This document shows positions 1 to 8,439 of a stretch of 64,000 nt of DNA, piece after piece. Origin of the DNA: Thalassospira profundimaris WP0211 (GTDB lineage Bacteria > Pseudomonadota > Alphaproteobacteria > Rhodospirillales > Thalassospiraceae); assembly GCF_000300275.1 (NCBI RefSeq), contig NZ_AMRN01000004.1, positions 124,001-188,000 of the forward strand, given 5' to 3'. The translations under genes and the position numbers were made by a program. Below the pieces are notes generated by a model that saw nothing but the letters and a program-made list of their open reading frames with translations, was not told the origin of the DNA and ran no database searches. How positions within the stretch are numbered: position 1 is the first letter of the stretch; each line of letters starts with the position of its first letter.

Positions 1-1
1 G

Positions 2-2683
2 ACATCTATCCTTGGGGTAGTTGGTAAAGCTGCAGGAACAGTTGCAGGAATCGGACCGGTCAAGGATTGGCTGCACGGGTGTAAGAAGCGGGCACTCGCA
101 GGACGGGCAACACCGCACAATCACGATCTGGTCAAGGGCGTGCGCACCGCACATATCTGTGCGCTTGATCATATCGCAAGGCGCTACACCAAATTGCTGA
201 CGACATTCCCGGACCATGAAATCGGTTCTGATGACCATGCGTTTGCGAACAACCTACGTGCCTTCATCGACGCCCGCCTCACAATCCTTCGCGACCAAAA
301 CATCGATCACGATGTACTCGGCACGGATGATATTAACGATGTTCTGGAATATCTTGCGACCGCCACCACACATCAAAGCTATGCTGACTTGAACCGCAAA
401 GCACAGTTAGATTGCGAAGCACGAGCCCTCAAAGAAATCACTCACGACGCAGGTCGGGCACCCTCAGTACTGTTTGTACGCTTATTCAAGGGCGAAGAAG
501 AGGGCGCAGGCTGGTATGAGGCCTTCTCGCTTTTTGTCACTGAAGAACTAAAAACCAATGAACGCTTCCGCTCGATCTTTTTTGCCACTGAACTAGCAGA
601 TATTCGCGGAATGCTCAGTGAACTCACCCGCCAAAAGTGCACAGAGTTCCCAGACCTTTCCAGCTTTATAACAGATGCAAGGCATCAGCTTGACCGGATG
701 GAGGACAAGCTCGACAAGCTTCAAAACTCTGTTGACGACAATAATGAACTTGCAGTGCAACTGGTTAAACAACTGAACAAAAATGAAGAACTATCCAGAA
801 AGCTGGAAGCGGAAAATGTTACTCAACAAAAAGTCATGGCAATTGCACGCATTACCGCACTTGACATAAATAACGTAAACGACATTGATCAGGCGTTTAA
901 GCAACTTGAACGTAACGCAAACATTGCGATCGAGGTCGAGCAACAAGGACGCGGCCGCAGCAATCTTGGTGTTTTTGTCGAGGCGGTGCTTGCACGAGTG
1001 CGGGAGAAATATGACGCGAATGACTTTGATGCTGCCGCCGCCGAAGCGGATCACGGCTTTAAAGAGTGGGAGCGCCGTGAGACTGAACGTAAAACCGAAG
1101 CATTACAGGTCGGCCTAAAAATTCTGGAAGCAGGCCTCAAGCAAGACATTCTGCGTCAAAATGCAATTTCCGCCGCCAGACGTATCGCGCACATATCCGA
1201 ACTAAAGCATCCAAATAGAAAACACGACCAGTTAGTTGCGCTTAATGGCGCGTACCGCAAATGGTTTGAAAGCGGTCGTGATGCTGGCTTGAATTTTGAT
1301 CTGGAAGTTGCAATCGAAATAGCTGTTCTAGCGCTGGAACGTGCATCTGGATTTGAGCAGATCGGACATTGGAACGACAACCTAGGAACTGCATATTCAA
1401 TCCTTGGAGAACGTGAGAGCGGAACAGAGCGACTTTGGCAGGCTGTTGCCGCCTACCGGTCTGCACTCAGGGAAAGACCACAGGACCGCGTGCCGCTTGA
1501 CTGGGCGACGACACAAAACAATCTTGGCAACACGTTTCTGACACTTGGTCAACGCGAAAGCGGAACGGCACAGCTCGAGCAGGCAGTTGCCGCCTACCAG
1601 TGCGCACTCAAGGAACGACTGCGGCACCGCGTGCCGCTCGACTGGGCTGCGACGCAAAGCAATCTCGGCAACGCACTTTCAACACTTGGGACTCGCGAAA
1701 GCGGAACAGAACGATTGGAGCAGGCAGTTGTCGCCTATAAATCTGCGCTTGAGGAACACCGCACACCGCTCGACTGGGCCATGACTCAAAACAACCTTGG
1801 GAACTCGCTTCGAATACTTGGAGAGCGAGCAAGTGGAACAGAACGACTGGAGCAGGCAGTTGTCGCCTATAAATCCGCACTCAAAGAAATCAAGCAAGAC
1901 CGTGTTCCTCTCTTCTGGGCGATGGCGCAAAACAACCTCGGCACGGCACTCTCAGTACTAGGAACGCGCGAAAACGGGACAGAACGACTTGAACAAGCCG
2001 TCGAAGCCTTCCAGTCAGCGCTAGAGGAACAACTACAAGACCGTGTTCCGCTAGACTGGGCGACGACACAAAACAACCTTGGCAACACGCTTCAAGCACT
2101 TGGGGAGCGTGAAAGCGGAACAGAACGACTTGAGCAGGCCATTGCCGCCTTCCAGTCCGCCCTTGAGGAACGCCGGCGGGATAGAGTGCCGCTAGACTGG
2201 GCAATTACGCAAAACAATCTAGGCAACGCGCTGGCAGCGCTTGGCACGCGCGAAAGCGGAACAGAGCGGCTTGAACAGGCCGTTGCCGCTTACCAGTCTG
2301 CTCTCGAAGAACGACGGCGAGACCTTGTACCCCTTGCTTGGGCGATGACGCAAAACAATCTAGGCAATGCACTTCGCACACTCGGTGAACGAGAAGGTGG
2401 AACAGAACGGCTTGAGCAGGCCATTGCAGCTTGCCAGTCCGCCCTTGAGGAACACCTGCGAGACCGTGGACCAATTCAATGGGCTATGACATTGACTAAC
2501 CACGCCATATGTACTCGTATGATCGCGGCACGTAAATCTGATCTCACCATGGCAGAGCTCGCCGTTGCTCAGACTAAAGAAGCCCTAGAGACATTTCAAA
2601 TGGCCGGGATTATCCCCCATGTTGAGAAGTGTACATTCGAATTGAAGAAGGCTCGTGCGCTTTTAGATCACCTTAGGGGCTAA
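2..2683 (+). CDS. TPR-repeat protein, 5' end outside window
   Basis: The frame is open to the left edge, so the true start lies upstream; the first internal start codon is a GTG at 140. The visible N-terminus is Gly/Ala-rich (GKAAGTVAGIGPVKDWL). A helical, coiled-coil-like stretch (roughly 660-1200) follows, then eight nearly identical 47-residue TPR units built on LGNAL..LGERESGTERLEQAV..YQSALEE and a ninth degenerate unit. Such arrays are usually protein-binding scaffolds or sensors. No P-loop, nuclease or membrane anchor is visible in the part present. It lies 129 bp from the end of the phage cluster and points toward it, so it could be phage cargo or an island gene. Function unknown. Confidence 0.85.
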   Translation, partial: TSILGVVGKAAGTVAGIGPVKDWLHGCKKRALAGRATPHNHDLVKGVRTAHICALDHIARRYTKLLTTFPDHEIGSDDHAFANNLRAFIDARLTILRDQNIDHDVLGTDDINDVLEYLATATTHQSYADLNRKAQLDCEARALKEITHDAGRAPSVLFVRLFKGEEEGAGWYEAFSLFVTEELKTNERFRSIFFATELADIRGMLSELTRQKCTEFPDLSSFITDARHQLDRMEDKLDKLQNSVDDNNELAVQLVKQLNKNEELSRKLEAENVTQQKVMAIARITALDINNVNDIDQAFKQLERNANIAIEVEQQGRGRSNLGVFVEAVLARVREKYDANDFDAAAAEADHGFKEWERRETERKTEALQVGLKILEAGLKQDILRQNAISAARRIAHISELKHPNRKHDQLVALNGAYRKWFESGRDAGLNFDLEVAIEIAVLALERASGFEQIGHWNDNLGTAYSILGERESGTERLWQAVAAYRSALRERPQDRVPLDWATTQNNLGNTFLTLGQRESGTAQLEQAVAAYQCALKERLRHRVPLDWAATQSNLGNALSTLGTRESGTERLEQAVVAYKSALEEHRTPLDWAMTQNNLGNSLRILGERASGTERLEQAVVAYKSALKEIKQDRVPLFWAMAQNNLGTALSVLGTRENGTERLEQAVEAFQSALEEQLQDRVPLDWATTQNNLGNTLQALGERESGTERLEQAIAAFQSALEERRRDRVPLDWAITQNNLGNALAALGTRESGTERLEQAVAAYQSALEERRRDLVPLAWAMTQNNLGNALRTLGEREGGTERLEQAIAACQSALEEHLRDRGPIQWAMTLTNHAICTRMIAARKSDLTMAELAVAQTKEALETFQMAGIIPHVEKCTFELKKARALLDHLRG
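1385..2503 (+). repeat. in-frame tandem repeat, 141-bp period, 8 units
   Basis: Units begin at the conserved Gly codon after Asn-Leu, at 1385, 1526, 1667, 1799, 1940, 2081, 2222 and 2363. Seven are 141 bp; the third is 132 bp because three residues are missing before PLDWA. The array encodes the TPR block. The units are close enough at DNA level to make copy-number change by slippage or recombination plausible. Confidence 0.85.
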
Positions 2684-2812
2684 AAATGACTATCTGCGCT
2701 ATCAAAATAAAACTTCATCGAGATTGAAATCGCATCTGGCTAGCGCAATAACGGCTTGAGAGGAATTTACACCCTTTCTCCGGCGAAGTAGAACCTTACT
2801 GCCAAATGTCGG

Positions 2813-3301
2813 CTACCCCAACTTCTTATCCGCACTCCTTTTCACCACACTCACCCCTAAAACCCCGAGCGCAATGCCCCAGATCGGGCTGGTATTGACC
2901 AGCGCTGCGATGATGGCCGGGGCCTGGAGTGGGGTCAGGATGATGGCATAGGCGATGGCGCCCATGGTCATGATCCAGGTGAGTGCAACGGCGTAGCCGA
3001 AGCTGGGGCGCCAGCGCCGCACAAACGCGTCTTCGCTGGCGACCTCGGCGCGGATGGTGCGGTTGACGGATTTGAGGGTTTCTGTATCACGCGCCAGTTC
3101 GATTTCGGCCATGCGTTCGGTGTGGCGATTGGCGGCCATGATTTGTTCGGGCGTGACGTCGCCCTTGGTGACGGCGGCCTCCACCTGTTTAAGCCCGTCG
3201 GCCGCGGTTTTGGCAATCGGGTTGTCGATATGATCAAGCCCCGCACCCACCGCCTTCATCAAAAGCGGCAGGCCGATCTGGGCGAGCAATGCCGGGATCA
3301 T
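2813..3301 (-). CDS. phage holin, 3-TM gene-transfer-release type
   Basis: This 162-residue protein has a hydrophobic N-terminus, a charged helical middle (about residues 30-95) and C-terminal membrane segments around 102-122 and 130-152, ending in a basic tail (VVKRSADKKLG). The pattern fits the family called 'holin of 3TMs, for gene-transfer release', which permeabilises the inner membrane so endolysin reaches the wall. It is the last gene of the minus-strand cluster, 11 bp after the endolysin. A strong Shine-Dalgarno (GGGAGG) lies 6-7 nt before the ATG. The family assignment is from pattern recognition; the lysis role is inferred from position and topology. Confidence 0.75.
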   Translation of the reverse strand: MIPALLAQIGLPLLMKAVGAGLDHIDNPIAKTAADGLKQVEAAVTKGDVTPEQIMAANRHTERMAEIELARDTETLKSVNRTIRAEVASEDAFVRRWRPSFGYAVALTWIMTMGAIAYAIILTPLQAPAIIAALVNTSPIWGIALGVLGVSVVKRSADKKLG

Positions 3302-3312
3302 GGGGTACCTCC

Positions 3313-3783
3313 CTAACTGATGTTTTTGTAAAACAGGTGGTTACCGATTTCCGCACACGGCACATGGCCGCGTGCCCAGAACGGATCGACCGCATGGGTG
3401 TGATAGTGGGTGGCACCATCGGTTTGATCGGGAAGCTCACCCGTCACCGCGCGCTTGGCGATGCGTTTGCACAGACGATAGGCCGGGTCACGCGGGCTGA
3501 GTGCCAGCAGTTTCTTGCGATTGGGGTCCGCTTCGTTCCAGCAGGAAAACTGTGCCGGTTTCAGGCACACTGATTTGATGTCATTGCCCCACCAATAGCG
3601 CCCGCGCCGCTTCGCAAATGCCACCCGGTTGAGGATGACCGATGCCACGGCCTCAATCCCGCGAAGTTCTTCGCCGCGCGCCTCGCCATAGAGGGTGCGG
3701 GCAAGCACTTCGACCTCGGTCAGCGCATCGTGATCAGTAACCGGCGTTGATACCGATCTGGTCAGGGTTTGGGGGTCGGTCAT
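3313..3783 (-). CDS. SleB-type cell wall hydrolase (endolysin)
   Basis: The 156-residue protein is a Hydrolase_2/SleB domain: LARTLYGEARGEE at about residues 27-39, with the probable catalytic Glu34, then ASVILNRV, a Cys/Trp-containing segment (CLKPAQFSCWN) and a C-terminal THYHTHAVDPFWARG motif. The family cleaves peptidoglycan. There is no signal peptide, so it would depend on the downstream holin. The chosen ATG (3783) overlaps the stop of the preceding gene as ATGA; the open frame continues upstream but only as out-of-frame sequence of that gene. Likely translationally coupled lysis cassette. Confidence 0.85.
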   Translation of the reverse strand: MTDPQTLTRSVSTPVTDHDALTEVEVLARTLYGEARGEELRGIEAVASVILNRVAFAKRRGRYWWGNDIKSVCLKPAQFSCWNEADPNRKKLLALSPRDPAYRLCKRIAKRAVTGELPDQTDGATHYHTHAVDPFWARGHVPCAEIGNHLFYKNIS

Positions 3784-4103
3784 AGGCTCAGATCCTTTTT
3801 GGTCGGGATGGGGGGCATGTCGAGCTTGGCCTCGATCCGGAGCAAATGGCCGGTCAGGCGTTTTTCGACATCCTTGAGATAGGGGATGGAGACATAGTTG
3901 CGCGCGACATCGAGCTTGAAGGCAGCCAAGGCATCGCGCAGGTCGCTGGCATCTGATTCCTCGCGGGCACGGAGTTGCTCCACCCGGCCAAGCAGTTCGG
4001 AACGCATCCGCCAATGCAGCCAGAACAGGCTGGCAACAGCGGGAATTTCAACAGCCGTGATCCACCAGATCACATCAACCGTCTGGGTCACAGGCAGGGT
4101 CAT
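3780..4103 (-). CDS. membrane-anchored coiled-coil lysis-module protein
   Basis: A 107-residue protein with one N-terminal membrane helix (about residues 10-30, VDVIWWITAVEIPAVASLFW) followed by a charged, probably coiled-coil domain. It sits between a terminator and the endolysin gene and overlaps the latter by four bases. The size and topology suit an inner-membrane spanin-like or holin-accessory protein, but no defining motif is seen. The start is placed at 4103, after GAGG; the frame reaches 4139, but those extra codons lie within the terminator hairpin. Confidence 0.6.
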   Translation of the reverse strand: MTLPVTQTVDVIWWITAVEIPAVASLFWLHWRMRSELLGRVEQLRAREESDASDLRDALAAFKLDVARNYVSIPYLKDVEKRLTGHLLRIEAKLDMPPIPTKKDLSL

Positions 4104-4121
4104 GGGGGCCTCGATTTTCAG

Positions 4122-4156
4122 ACAAAGAAAAACCCGCAAACCGATGGTTTGCGGGT
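4122..4156 (-). terminator. rho-independent terminator within the lysis end of the cluster
   Basis: Arms ACCCGCAAACC (4132-4142) and GGTTTGCGGGT (4146-4156) pair perfectly around a 3-nt loop. On the minus strand the hairpin is followed by TTTTTCTTTG. It lies downstream of the exported-protein gene and upstream of the lysis genes. Confidence 0.85.
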
Positions 4157-4240
4157 CAGGTCGACCTCTTCTCCACCCGGGGCGACATCCCTCGGGCTGG
4201 ATAAGCGATCAAAGCAGTCAGGAGGCACGTGGCGAGAAGC

Positions 4241-4546
4241 TTACGCCGCCGGCCCTTTCAGCTTTTCTTCAAGGTCCTGCCAGGCCTCGCCAGAGGCGAC
4301 AAGGCAGCTTGGGCCGGACGGATAGGTAAACAGGATGGTCCAGGTCTGGCCATCGGGGGCTTTAAGCACCTCGATCACGCCACCATTGGATGTCACGCCG
4401 ACCGCGACCGGTTCTTCGGAATATTTTGCGCTCAGGCTGTCGATCACCTTGGATCGATCCCCGCAGACAGGGGATGCCGAGGCTGGTGTGTGTGTTACTG
4501 CAACGGCACCTGCCACCACAGCAATCAAGCTCAGTGTTTTCAACAT
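4241..4546 (-). CDS. small exported protein, cargo gene in phage cluster
   Basis: This 101-residue protein starts with a Sec signal peptide (MLKTLSLIAVVAGAVAVTHT, likely cleaved after PASA). The mature part is about 75 residues with Cys near the N-terminus (PVCGDR) and near GPSCLV, which could form a disulfide, and a core resembling small alphaproteobacterial periplasmic proteins (VIDSLSAKYSEEPVAVGVTSNGG). It has its own AT-rich upstream region and a terminator 85 bp downstream, so it may be expressed separately from the late genes, as morons are. AGGAGG lies just before the start (plus 4556-4561). Function unknown. Confidence 0.65.
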   Translation of the reverse strand: MLKTLSLIAVVAGAVAVTHTPASASPVCGDRSKVIDSLSAKYSEEPVAVGVTSNGGVIEVLKAPDGQTWTILFTYPSGPSCLVASGEAWQDLEEKLKGPAA

Positions 4547-4853
4547 GGTCAGGCCTCCTGGCAGTCAGGTGCGCCCACATGGACGTCTTGTTTTCCTGTA
4601 CTGCAAAATCAATCAACAAATGATCTTTGGCCGTTTCCTTGTGCCGGCTTCATGGGCCGGGACCCGTCTTTTTCTGGCTTCGAAAACTCACTTTAGTATA
4701 GGAAGAAAAATTACTTACTATGCTTCCATATAATAAACGTAGGGACCAAAGCTGAATTTTCCATGAATATTTCACAAATGTGATACAGACCCGCGCTAAC
4801 CATTTGGCATTGTGAGAAAGTTTTTCACTCCCTCACGAATTGAAAGCCCGCTC
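4547..4853. promoter_or_regulatory. AT-rich intergenic region upstream of the small exported gene
   Basis: This 307-bp gap between terL and the exported gene is much more AT-rich than its neighbours, especially 4680-4760. Minus-strand -10-like hexamers (TATACT and TATTATAT) occur there, which would give the small gene its own promoter. No ORF is convincing. The promoter is an inference from composition and position only. Confidence 0.35.
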
Positions 4854-6374
4854 TCACGGGTTGAAATGGCTATCGGCCCGGAAAATCCCGCTTTGTGCCC
4901 GCCAATCGGCTCGTTTGACCGGCATATCGACCCGCGGCAAACGCACCGGATCATGCAAAATACAGCCCGCCACCGCATCAAGCCCGTCATCGGCGCCCTT
5001 GTTGGCATTGCTGTTATCGGGATGCCAATCGCGCATCTGGCGCAGAAACGGTGTCTGGCAAACAGCGCGATGGACATGCAGCAATCCTGCCCCCATCACC
5101 GCGCCAAAGGCATCCTCGATCCTGGTGGCCTTGTTGGTACTCTCATGATGTTCTACGACGCTTGCCGCCCATCCGATTGATTTCAGTTCACGCCGCAGAA
5201 TATTGGGCAGGAACCGGCCAATGCCATTGGTCTCGACCCGGACCGACGGCAAGTGATGGCGCGCCATAAATTCCGCCACCTGCGCACAAAGCTGGCTGGC
5301 TTCATCGCGCCATGGCCTGTCACCGCTTTCGGCCGGATCGCCCGGGTTGGCCGCCCGCAGCCACGCGATATCCTGCAGCCAATATTCCCCCTGATCACAG
5401 ATATAAACACAGGCCACCACCGCCCCGTCGCCCCGAAGCGACCCGAAACTCGGATCGAAATGGCAGGCACTGGCGACCATGGTGCGCCCGCCAATCCGAA
5501 GGCTCATGCGGCCATTGCCATGGGTGATCTCGGCCGTGTCGTCGTAGAACCGCAATTTTGCCGGATCGAGCATCCCGGCCACCGGGGCCATCATTTCAAG
5601 CATCATCTGGCTTTGAAACTTTCGCTCTGGCGTGCGGATCCGCATCGCATCAATCGCGGCTGCGTCAAACCGTTCCGGCCAGCTTGATGTCCCGTCCTTA
5701 TTGACGATGGGAAGCTCAAAGCGTGAAAACCCGGCAAGGAACGGGGCAACTTCGCCGATTTCAGTTCGTGCTTCACCGGCATAGATCGAGTAATAGCTGT
5801 GCGGGGTACCGACATAAAGCTGCGCACCGCTTGGCCCCAGCACATAGGCAATCTCGCCAAGCTTTTCGCGCAGTTCTGCTCGTTTATGGGCGGTGTCGCT
5901 GTTTTTCGGCACCTCGACATCATCGCAAATCACCAGATCGGCGCGCGACCCGGTAATGTTGCCGCCAATGCCGACCGCCTGCATCGACGGATCGCGCAAC
6001 ACAGCCGTCCGCGCCACGGTAAACCGCTCGCTCCCCCAATCGATCAGCTTTTCAGGCAACAGGGCGCTCATCAACGGATGGTGTTCAATCACGCGCTTGA
6101 CGTTGCGCACCATCTTTTTCGCCAGATCAAGATCAGCGGCCAAAACCAGAATGCGCATATCCGCATCACGATAAAGCACCCAGGCACAAAACAGCCCGAC
6201 CAGTGTCGACTTGCCGGAATTGCGAAACGCCATCAAAAGCATTTCCCGCTTGCCCGACTGCCAGCAGCCTTCAAGCCAATCGGCCATCTTGCGATGATGG
6301 GCCGGAAGGCTGAGCCCCAACATCTGATCCCAGATCCAGACGAATTCGGCGAAGCGGGCCTGTGCCATTGGCAT
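4854..6374 (-). CDS. phage terminase large subunit
   Basis: This packaging motor has an N-terminal ATPase with Walker A FRNSGKST (about residues 50-57) and Walker B LVICDDVE (Asp151-Asp152). The C-terminal RNase H-like nuclease has acidic residues at HFDPSFGS (about Asp307), VETNG (about Glu381) and GADDGLDA (about Asp462/463/466). All key residues appear intact, so packaging could still work. Start 6374 (ATG) is preferred because GGAG lies eight bases upstream; a GTG at 6413 would add 13 residues without a ribosome site. In the cluster it follows the terS-position gene, with a plus-strand cargo gene between them. Confidence 0.93.
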   Translation of the reverse strand: MPMAQARFAEFVWIWDQMLGLSLPAHHRKMADWLEGCWQSGKREMLLMAFRNSGKSTLVGLFCAWVLYRDADMRILVLAADLDLAKKMVRNVKRVIEHHPLMSALLPEKLIDWGSERFTVARTAVLRDPSMQAVGIGGNITGSRADLVICDDVEVPKNSDTAHKRAELREKLGEIAYVLGPSGAQLYVGTPHSYYSIYAGEARTEIGEVAPFLAGFSRFELPIVNKDGTSSWPERFDAAAIDAMRIRTPERKFQSQMMLEMMAPVAGMLDPAKLRFYDDTAEITHGNGRMSLRIGGRTMVASACHFDPSFGSLRGDGAVVACVYICDQGEYWLQDIAWLRAANPGDPAESGDRPWRDEASQLCAQVAEFMARHHLPSVRVETNGIGRFLPNILRRELKSIGWAASVVEHHESTNKATRIEDAFGAVMGAGLLHVHRAVCQTPFLRQMRDWHPDNSNANKGADDGLDAVAGCILHDPVRLPRVDMPVKRADWRAQSGIFRADSHFNP

Positions 6375-6476
6375 TTTCCTCACTCCATCAATTTGGTTGT
6401 TGCGGTCTGTCACGTTCGCGTCCGGGCGACGTCAAAGCTGTGTCTGAACACCATAACAACAAGGAGCAACCCGATA

Positions 6477-6923
6477 ATGCAGACCTATCGCAGCATGCGT
6501 TTTGGCGGCCTGATGGCAGCCTTTCTTTTCCTGACACTTGGTTTTTTGCTGGCGCTGCCTGCACACGCCAAGCCGCCATCGGCCTGTGCCCCGACAACGT
6601 TTTCGCTAAGCGGCAGCAATGTTGATAATCTCTGGAAACAGGTTACCAACAACCAGTGGAGCAAAATGTTGCCCATAATCTGGCAGGATAACGGGTTTCA
6701 TTTTTACGCAAGGGTCCGTGAACGCGGCCCGGATGCTGGGATCAATACCCCCTCAGACCTTGAATCTGAAATCCGCCGTGGCACGCCTTCTGCCGAGGGC
6801 ACGCCTAACCGCTGGCAAATCACGCTTCCCGTCACAAGCAGCACTGGTCGTTCCCTGAGAGTGATTTACGACTATGCCGGTGGCAAGAACGCCAAATGCG
6901 AATTGGTGACATTGTCCTACTGA
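6477..6923 (+). CDS. exported protein on opposite strand (moron candidate)
   Basis: A 148-residue protein read against the phage operon. It has a clear signal peptide (basic start MQTYRSMRFGG, then a long hydrophobic core, cleavage near AHA-KPP). The mature domain has two Cys (near SACAP and NAKCELV) and ends in beta-rich sequence. AAGGAG lies ten bases before the ATG. It lies between terL and the small-terminase-position gene and faces the opposite way, the classic arrangement of a lysogenic-conversion gene. I do not recognise the family. Codon use resembles the surrounding genes. Confidence 0.7.
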   Translation: MQTYRSMRFGGLMAAFLFLTLGFLLALPAHAKPPSACAPTTFSLSGSNVDNLWKQVTNNQWSKMLPIIWQDNGFHFYARVRERGPDAGINTPSDLESEIRRGTPSAEGTPNRWQITLPVTSSTGRSLRVIYDYAGGKNAKCELVTLSY

Positions 6924-6929
6924 ATTTAT

Positions 6930-6962
6930 GCGCCCTACCATGCTTATTGAATGGTGGGGCGC
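6930..6962. terminator. hairpin between convergent genes
   Basis: GCGCCCTACCAT (6930-6941) and ATGGTGGGGCGC (6951-6962) form a 12-bp stem with one G-U pair and a 9-nt loop. It lies seven bases after the stop of the plus-strand exported gene and seven before the end of the minus-strand gene. There is no clear T-run on either strand, so termination is uncertain. Confidence 0.5.
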
Positions 6963-6968
6963 AGCACC

Positions 6969-7280
6969 TCAGGCGCCCGCAAGACTGCGTTTTGCCTCGG
7001 CAATCAGCTGATCGACATTGCTTTTCTCAGGTGCGTCGTCATCAACTTCTCCCGCTCCCTCACACGCCCAGCGTAAAAGCTTGATCAGGCTTTCAAGATG
7101 CCCAAGCGCTGCCTTGCACGCCGCCTGATGGGCGGAGAATTCCCTGGCGTCCATGATCCCGGCGGCCTCCCCGGCCAGACGGTGATAGGCATCGCGCGCC
7201 ATGGCAATGTCATCGGGCAATTCACCCAGCAGCCGGGTTTGCAGGGCCATGATCGGGTCGGGTGTTTTATCCGTGCTCAT
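6969..7280 (-). CDS. small helical phage protein in terminase-small-subunit position
   Basis: A 103-residue, acidic, predicted all-helical protein with no membrane segment. It lies immediately upstream (in transcription) of the large terminase and downstream of the fibre genes, where T7 has its small terminase (gp18). Small terminases are too divergent to identify by eye, so the role is positional inference. The region before its start lacks a strong Shine-Dalgarno, suggesting coupling to the preceding gene, which ends only 5 bp away. Confidence 0.6.
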   Translation of the reverse strand: MSTDKTPDPIMALQTRLLGELPDDIAMARDAYHRLAGEAAGIMDAREFSAHQAACKAALGHLESLIKLLRWACEGAGEVDDDAPEKSNVDQLIAEAKRSLAGA

Positions 7281-7285
7281 GAGGC

Positions 7286-8392
7286 TTAACCCACCGAAAG
7301 TTCAGAAAGCCGCGCAATGGAAAGCTTTTCCGGCCAATAGGCCAGATTGCGCAGATGGCCGTTCAGTGCCTTCTCCGTGCCGCCAAAGGAACCCAGCACG
7401 ATGTTGGAAAAATTGCGCGGCATGGCAAAACCGTCCGGCGAGGACAGCACCACACCATCCAGCCCGACCGAAATCACGTCATCATCCCACGCCAGCGCAA
7501 TGCGATGACGGGTGTCCTTGGCAAGGCCTCCATAAAGCGACTGGGTGACGAGCGGCACGCCACCCGAACGCAGCGAAATGCGCAACTGATCGGCGGCACT
7601 GTCATAGCCAAGATCAAGGTGATCATCATCAAGGCTGGCTGAGTAAAGCTGCACGATCCGCCAGATACCCGCCCAATCCTTGGCGGTATGGAGATCAAAC
7701 ACCAAGGTGCCGCGCCCCTGCGCGAACCAGTCGCCGGGATCAAGGCGCACATCATCGCACGCCCGCGCGGCCGGGATGCCGTTGCTGATGATATCACTTG
7801 TCGGTGCCGGTCCGGCTTCAAGCTGCGCATTCCAGATCAGGATGGAGGCCGGAAGGGCAGTTATGGCGGTGCTGATTTTCGGATAGCGGGTCGTACCGGA
7901 TGCCGGTTCCGCGATCCATAGCCGCTGCCAGTTTTCATCGAGTGTAAAGCCATGCGCGGAAGCCCCGTCAATCCCGCCAAGCGTGATGTCAGCCGTGCCC
8001 GAAACCGCACGCATCCAGACGGCAAAGCTATAGGTATCGTTGGCCACAAGACCACCAACATTCTGATAAAGTCCATCCGCACCACCGGAAGTGCCCGGCA
8101 GATCAAGCTGCATCGCGGTTTGGCTGCCATCCGGGGCGGCAATGGTGCTGCTGGTCACGGTCACACCGCTGTTCTTTTCCCAAAGCGCATTGTCAAAGGC
8201 CATTGAGTAGCGCAGCAGATTGGTCGCCGCCCCCTCGATCAGAAGGCCCAGGCGACGACCAAGCCGATCATGGTCATAGGCCGGTTCATCAATCGCGCGG
8301 GTTTCAAGCAGGCCATTTGGGCCGCGAACAAGCTTGGTGCTGGCGCGCGAAACATTCATGCAGGCCGCAAGCGGTTGATAACGCAATCCCAT
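7286..8392 (-). CDS. phage receptor-binding / LamG-like tail protein
   Basis: About 368 residues, beta-rich throughout. A middle domain (about 60-200) resembles carbohydrate-binding jelly-roll modules (LLIEGAATNLLRYS, then SFAVWMRAVSG). A C-terminal concanavalin/LamG-like domain (about 220-365) has TLVFDLHT, HRIALAWDDD and LRNLAYWPEKLS. Such proteins decorate phage tails and bind surface glycans. The start at 8392 is preferred because GGAG is nine bases upstream; an ATG at 8401 sits directly on that site. It follows the fibre gene and precedes the small-terminase candidate. Confidence 0.65.
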   Translation of the reverse strand: MGLRYQPLAACMNVSRASTKLVRGPNGLLETRAIDEPAYDHDRLGRRLGLLIEGAATNLLRYSMAFDNALWEKNSGVTVTSSTIAAPDGSQTAMQLDLPGTSGGADGLYQNVGGLVANDTYSFAVWMRAVSGTADITLGGIDGASAHGFTLDENWQRLWIAEPASGTTRYPKISTAITALPASILIWNAQLEAGPAPTSDIISNGIPAARACDDVRLDPGDWFAQGRGTLVFDLHTAKDWAGIWRIVQLYSASLDDDHLDLGYDSAADQLRISLRSGGVPLVTQSLYGGLAKDTRHRIALAWDDDVISVGLDGVVLSSPDGFAMPRNFSNIVLGSFGGTEKALNGHLRNLAYWPEKLSIARLSELSVG

Positions 8393-8439
8393 TGGATGCA
8401 TCTCCGTTTAATTGGCATGTGATGGATGGTGGCGTTACG

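Noticed and set aside
2684-2812. A tRNA attachment site at the left end of the phage cluster.
   Set aside because: No cloverleaf or CCA-proximal repeat was found, and no matching direct repeat at 19409-19965 or 20587-20688 was seen by eye.
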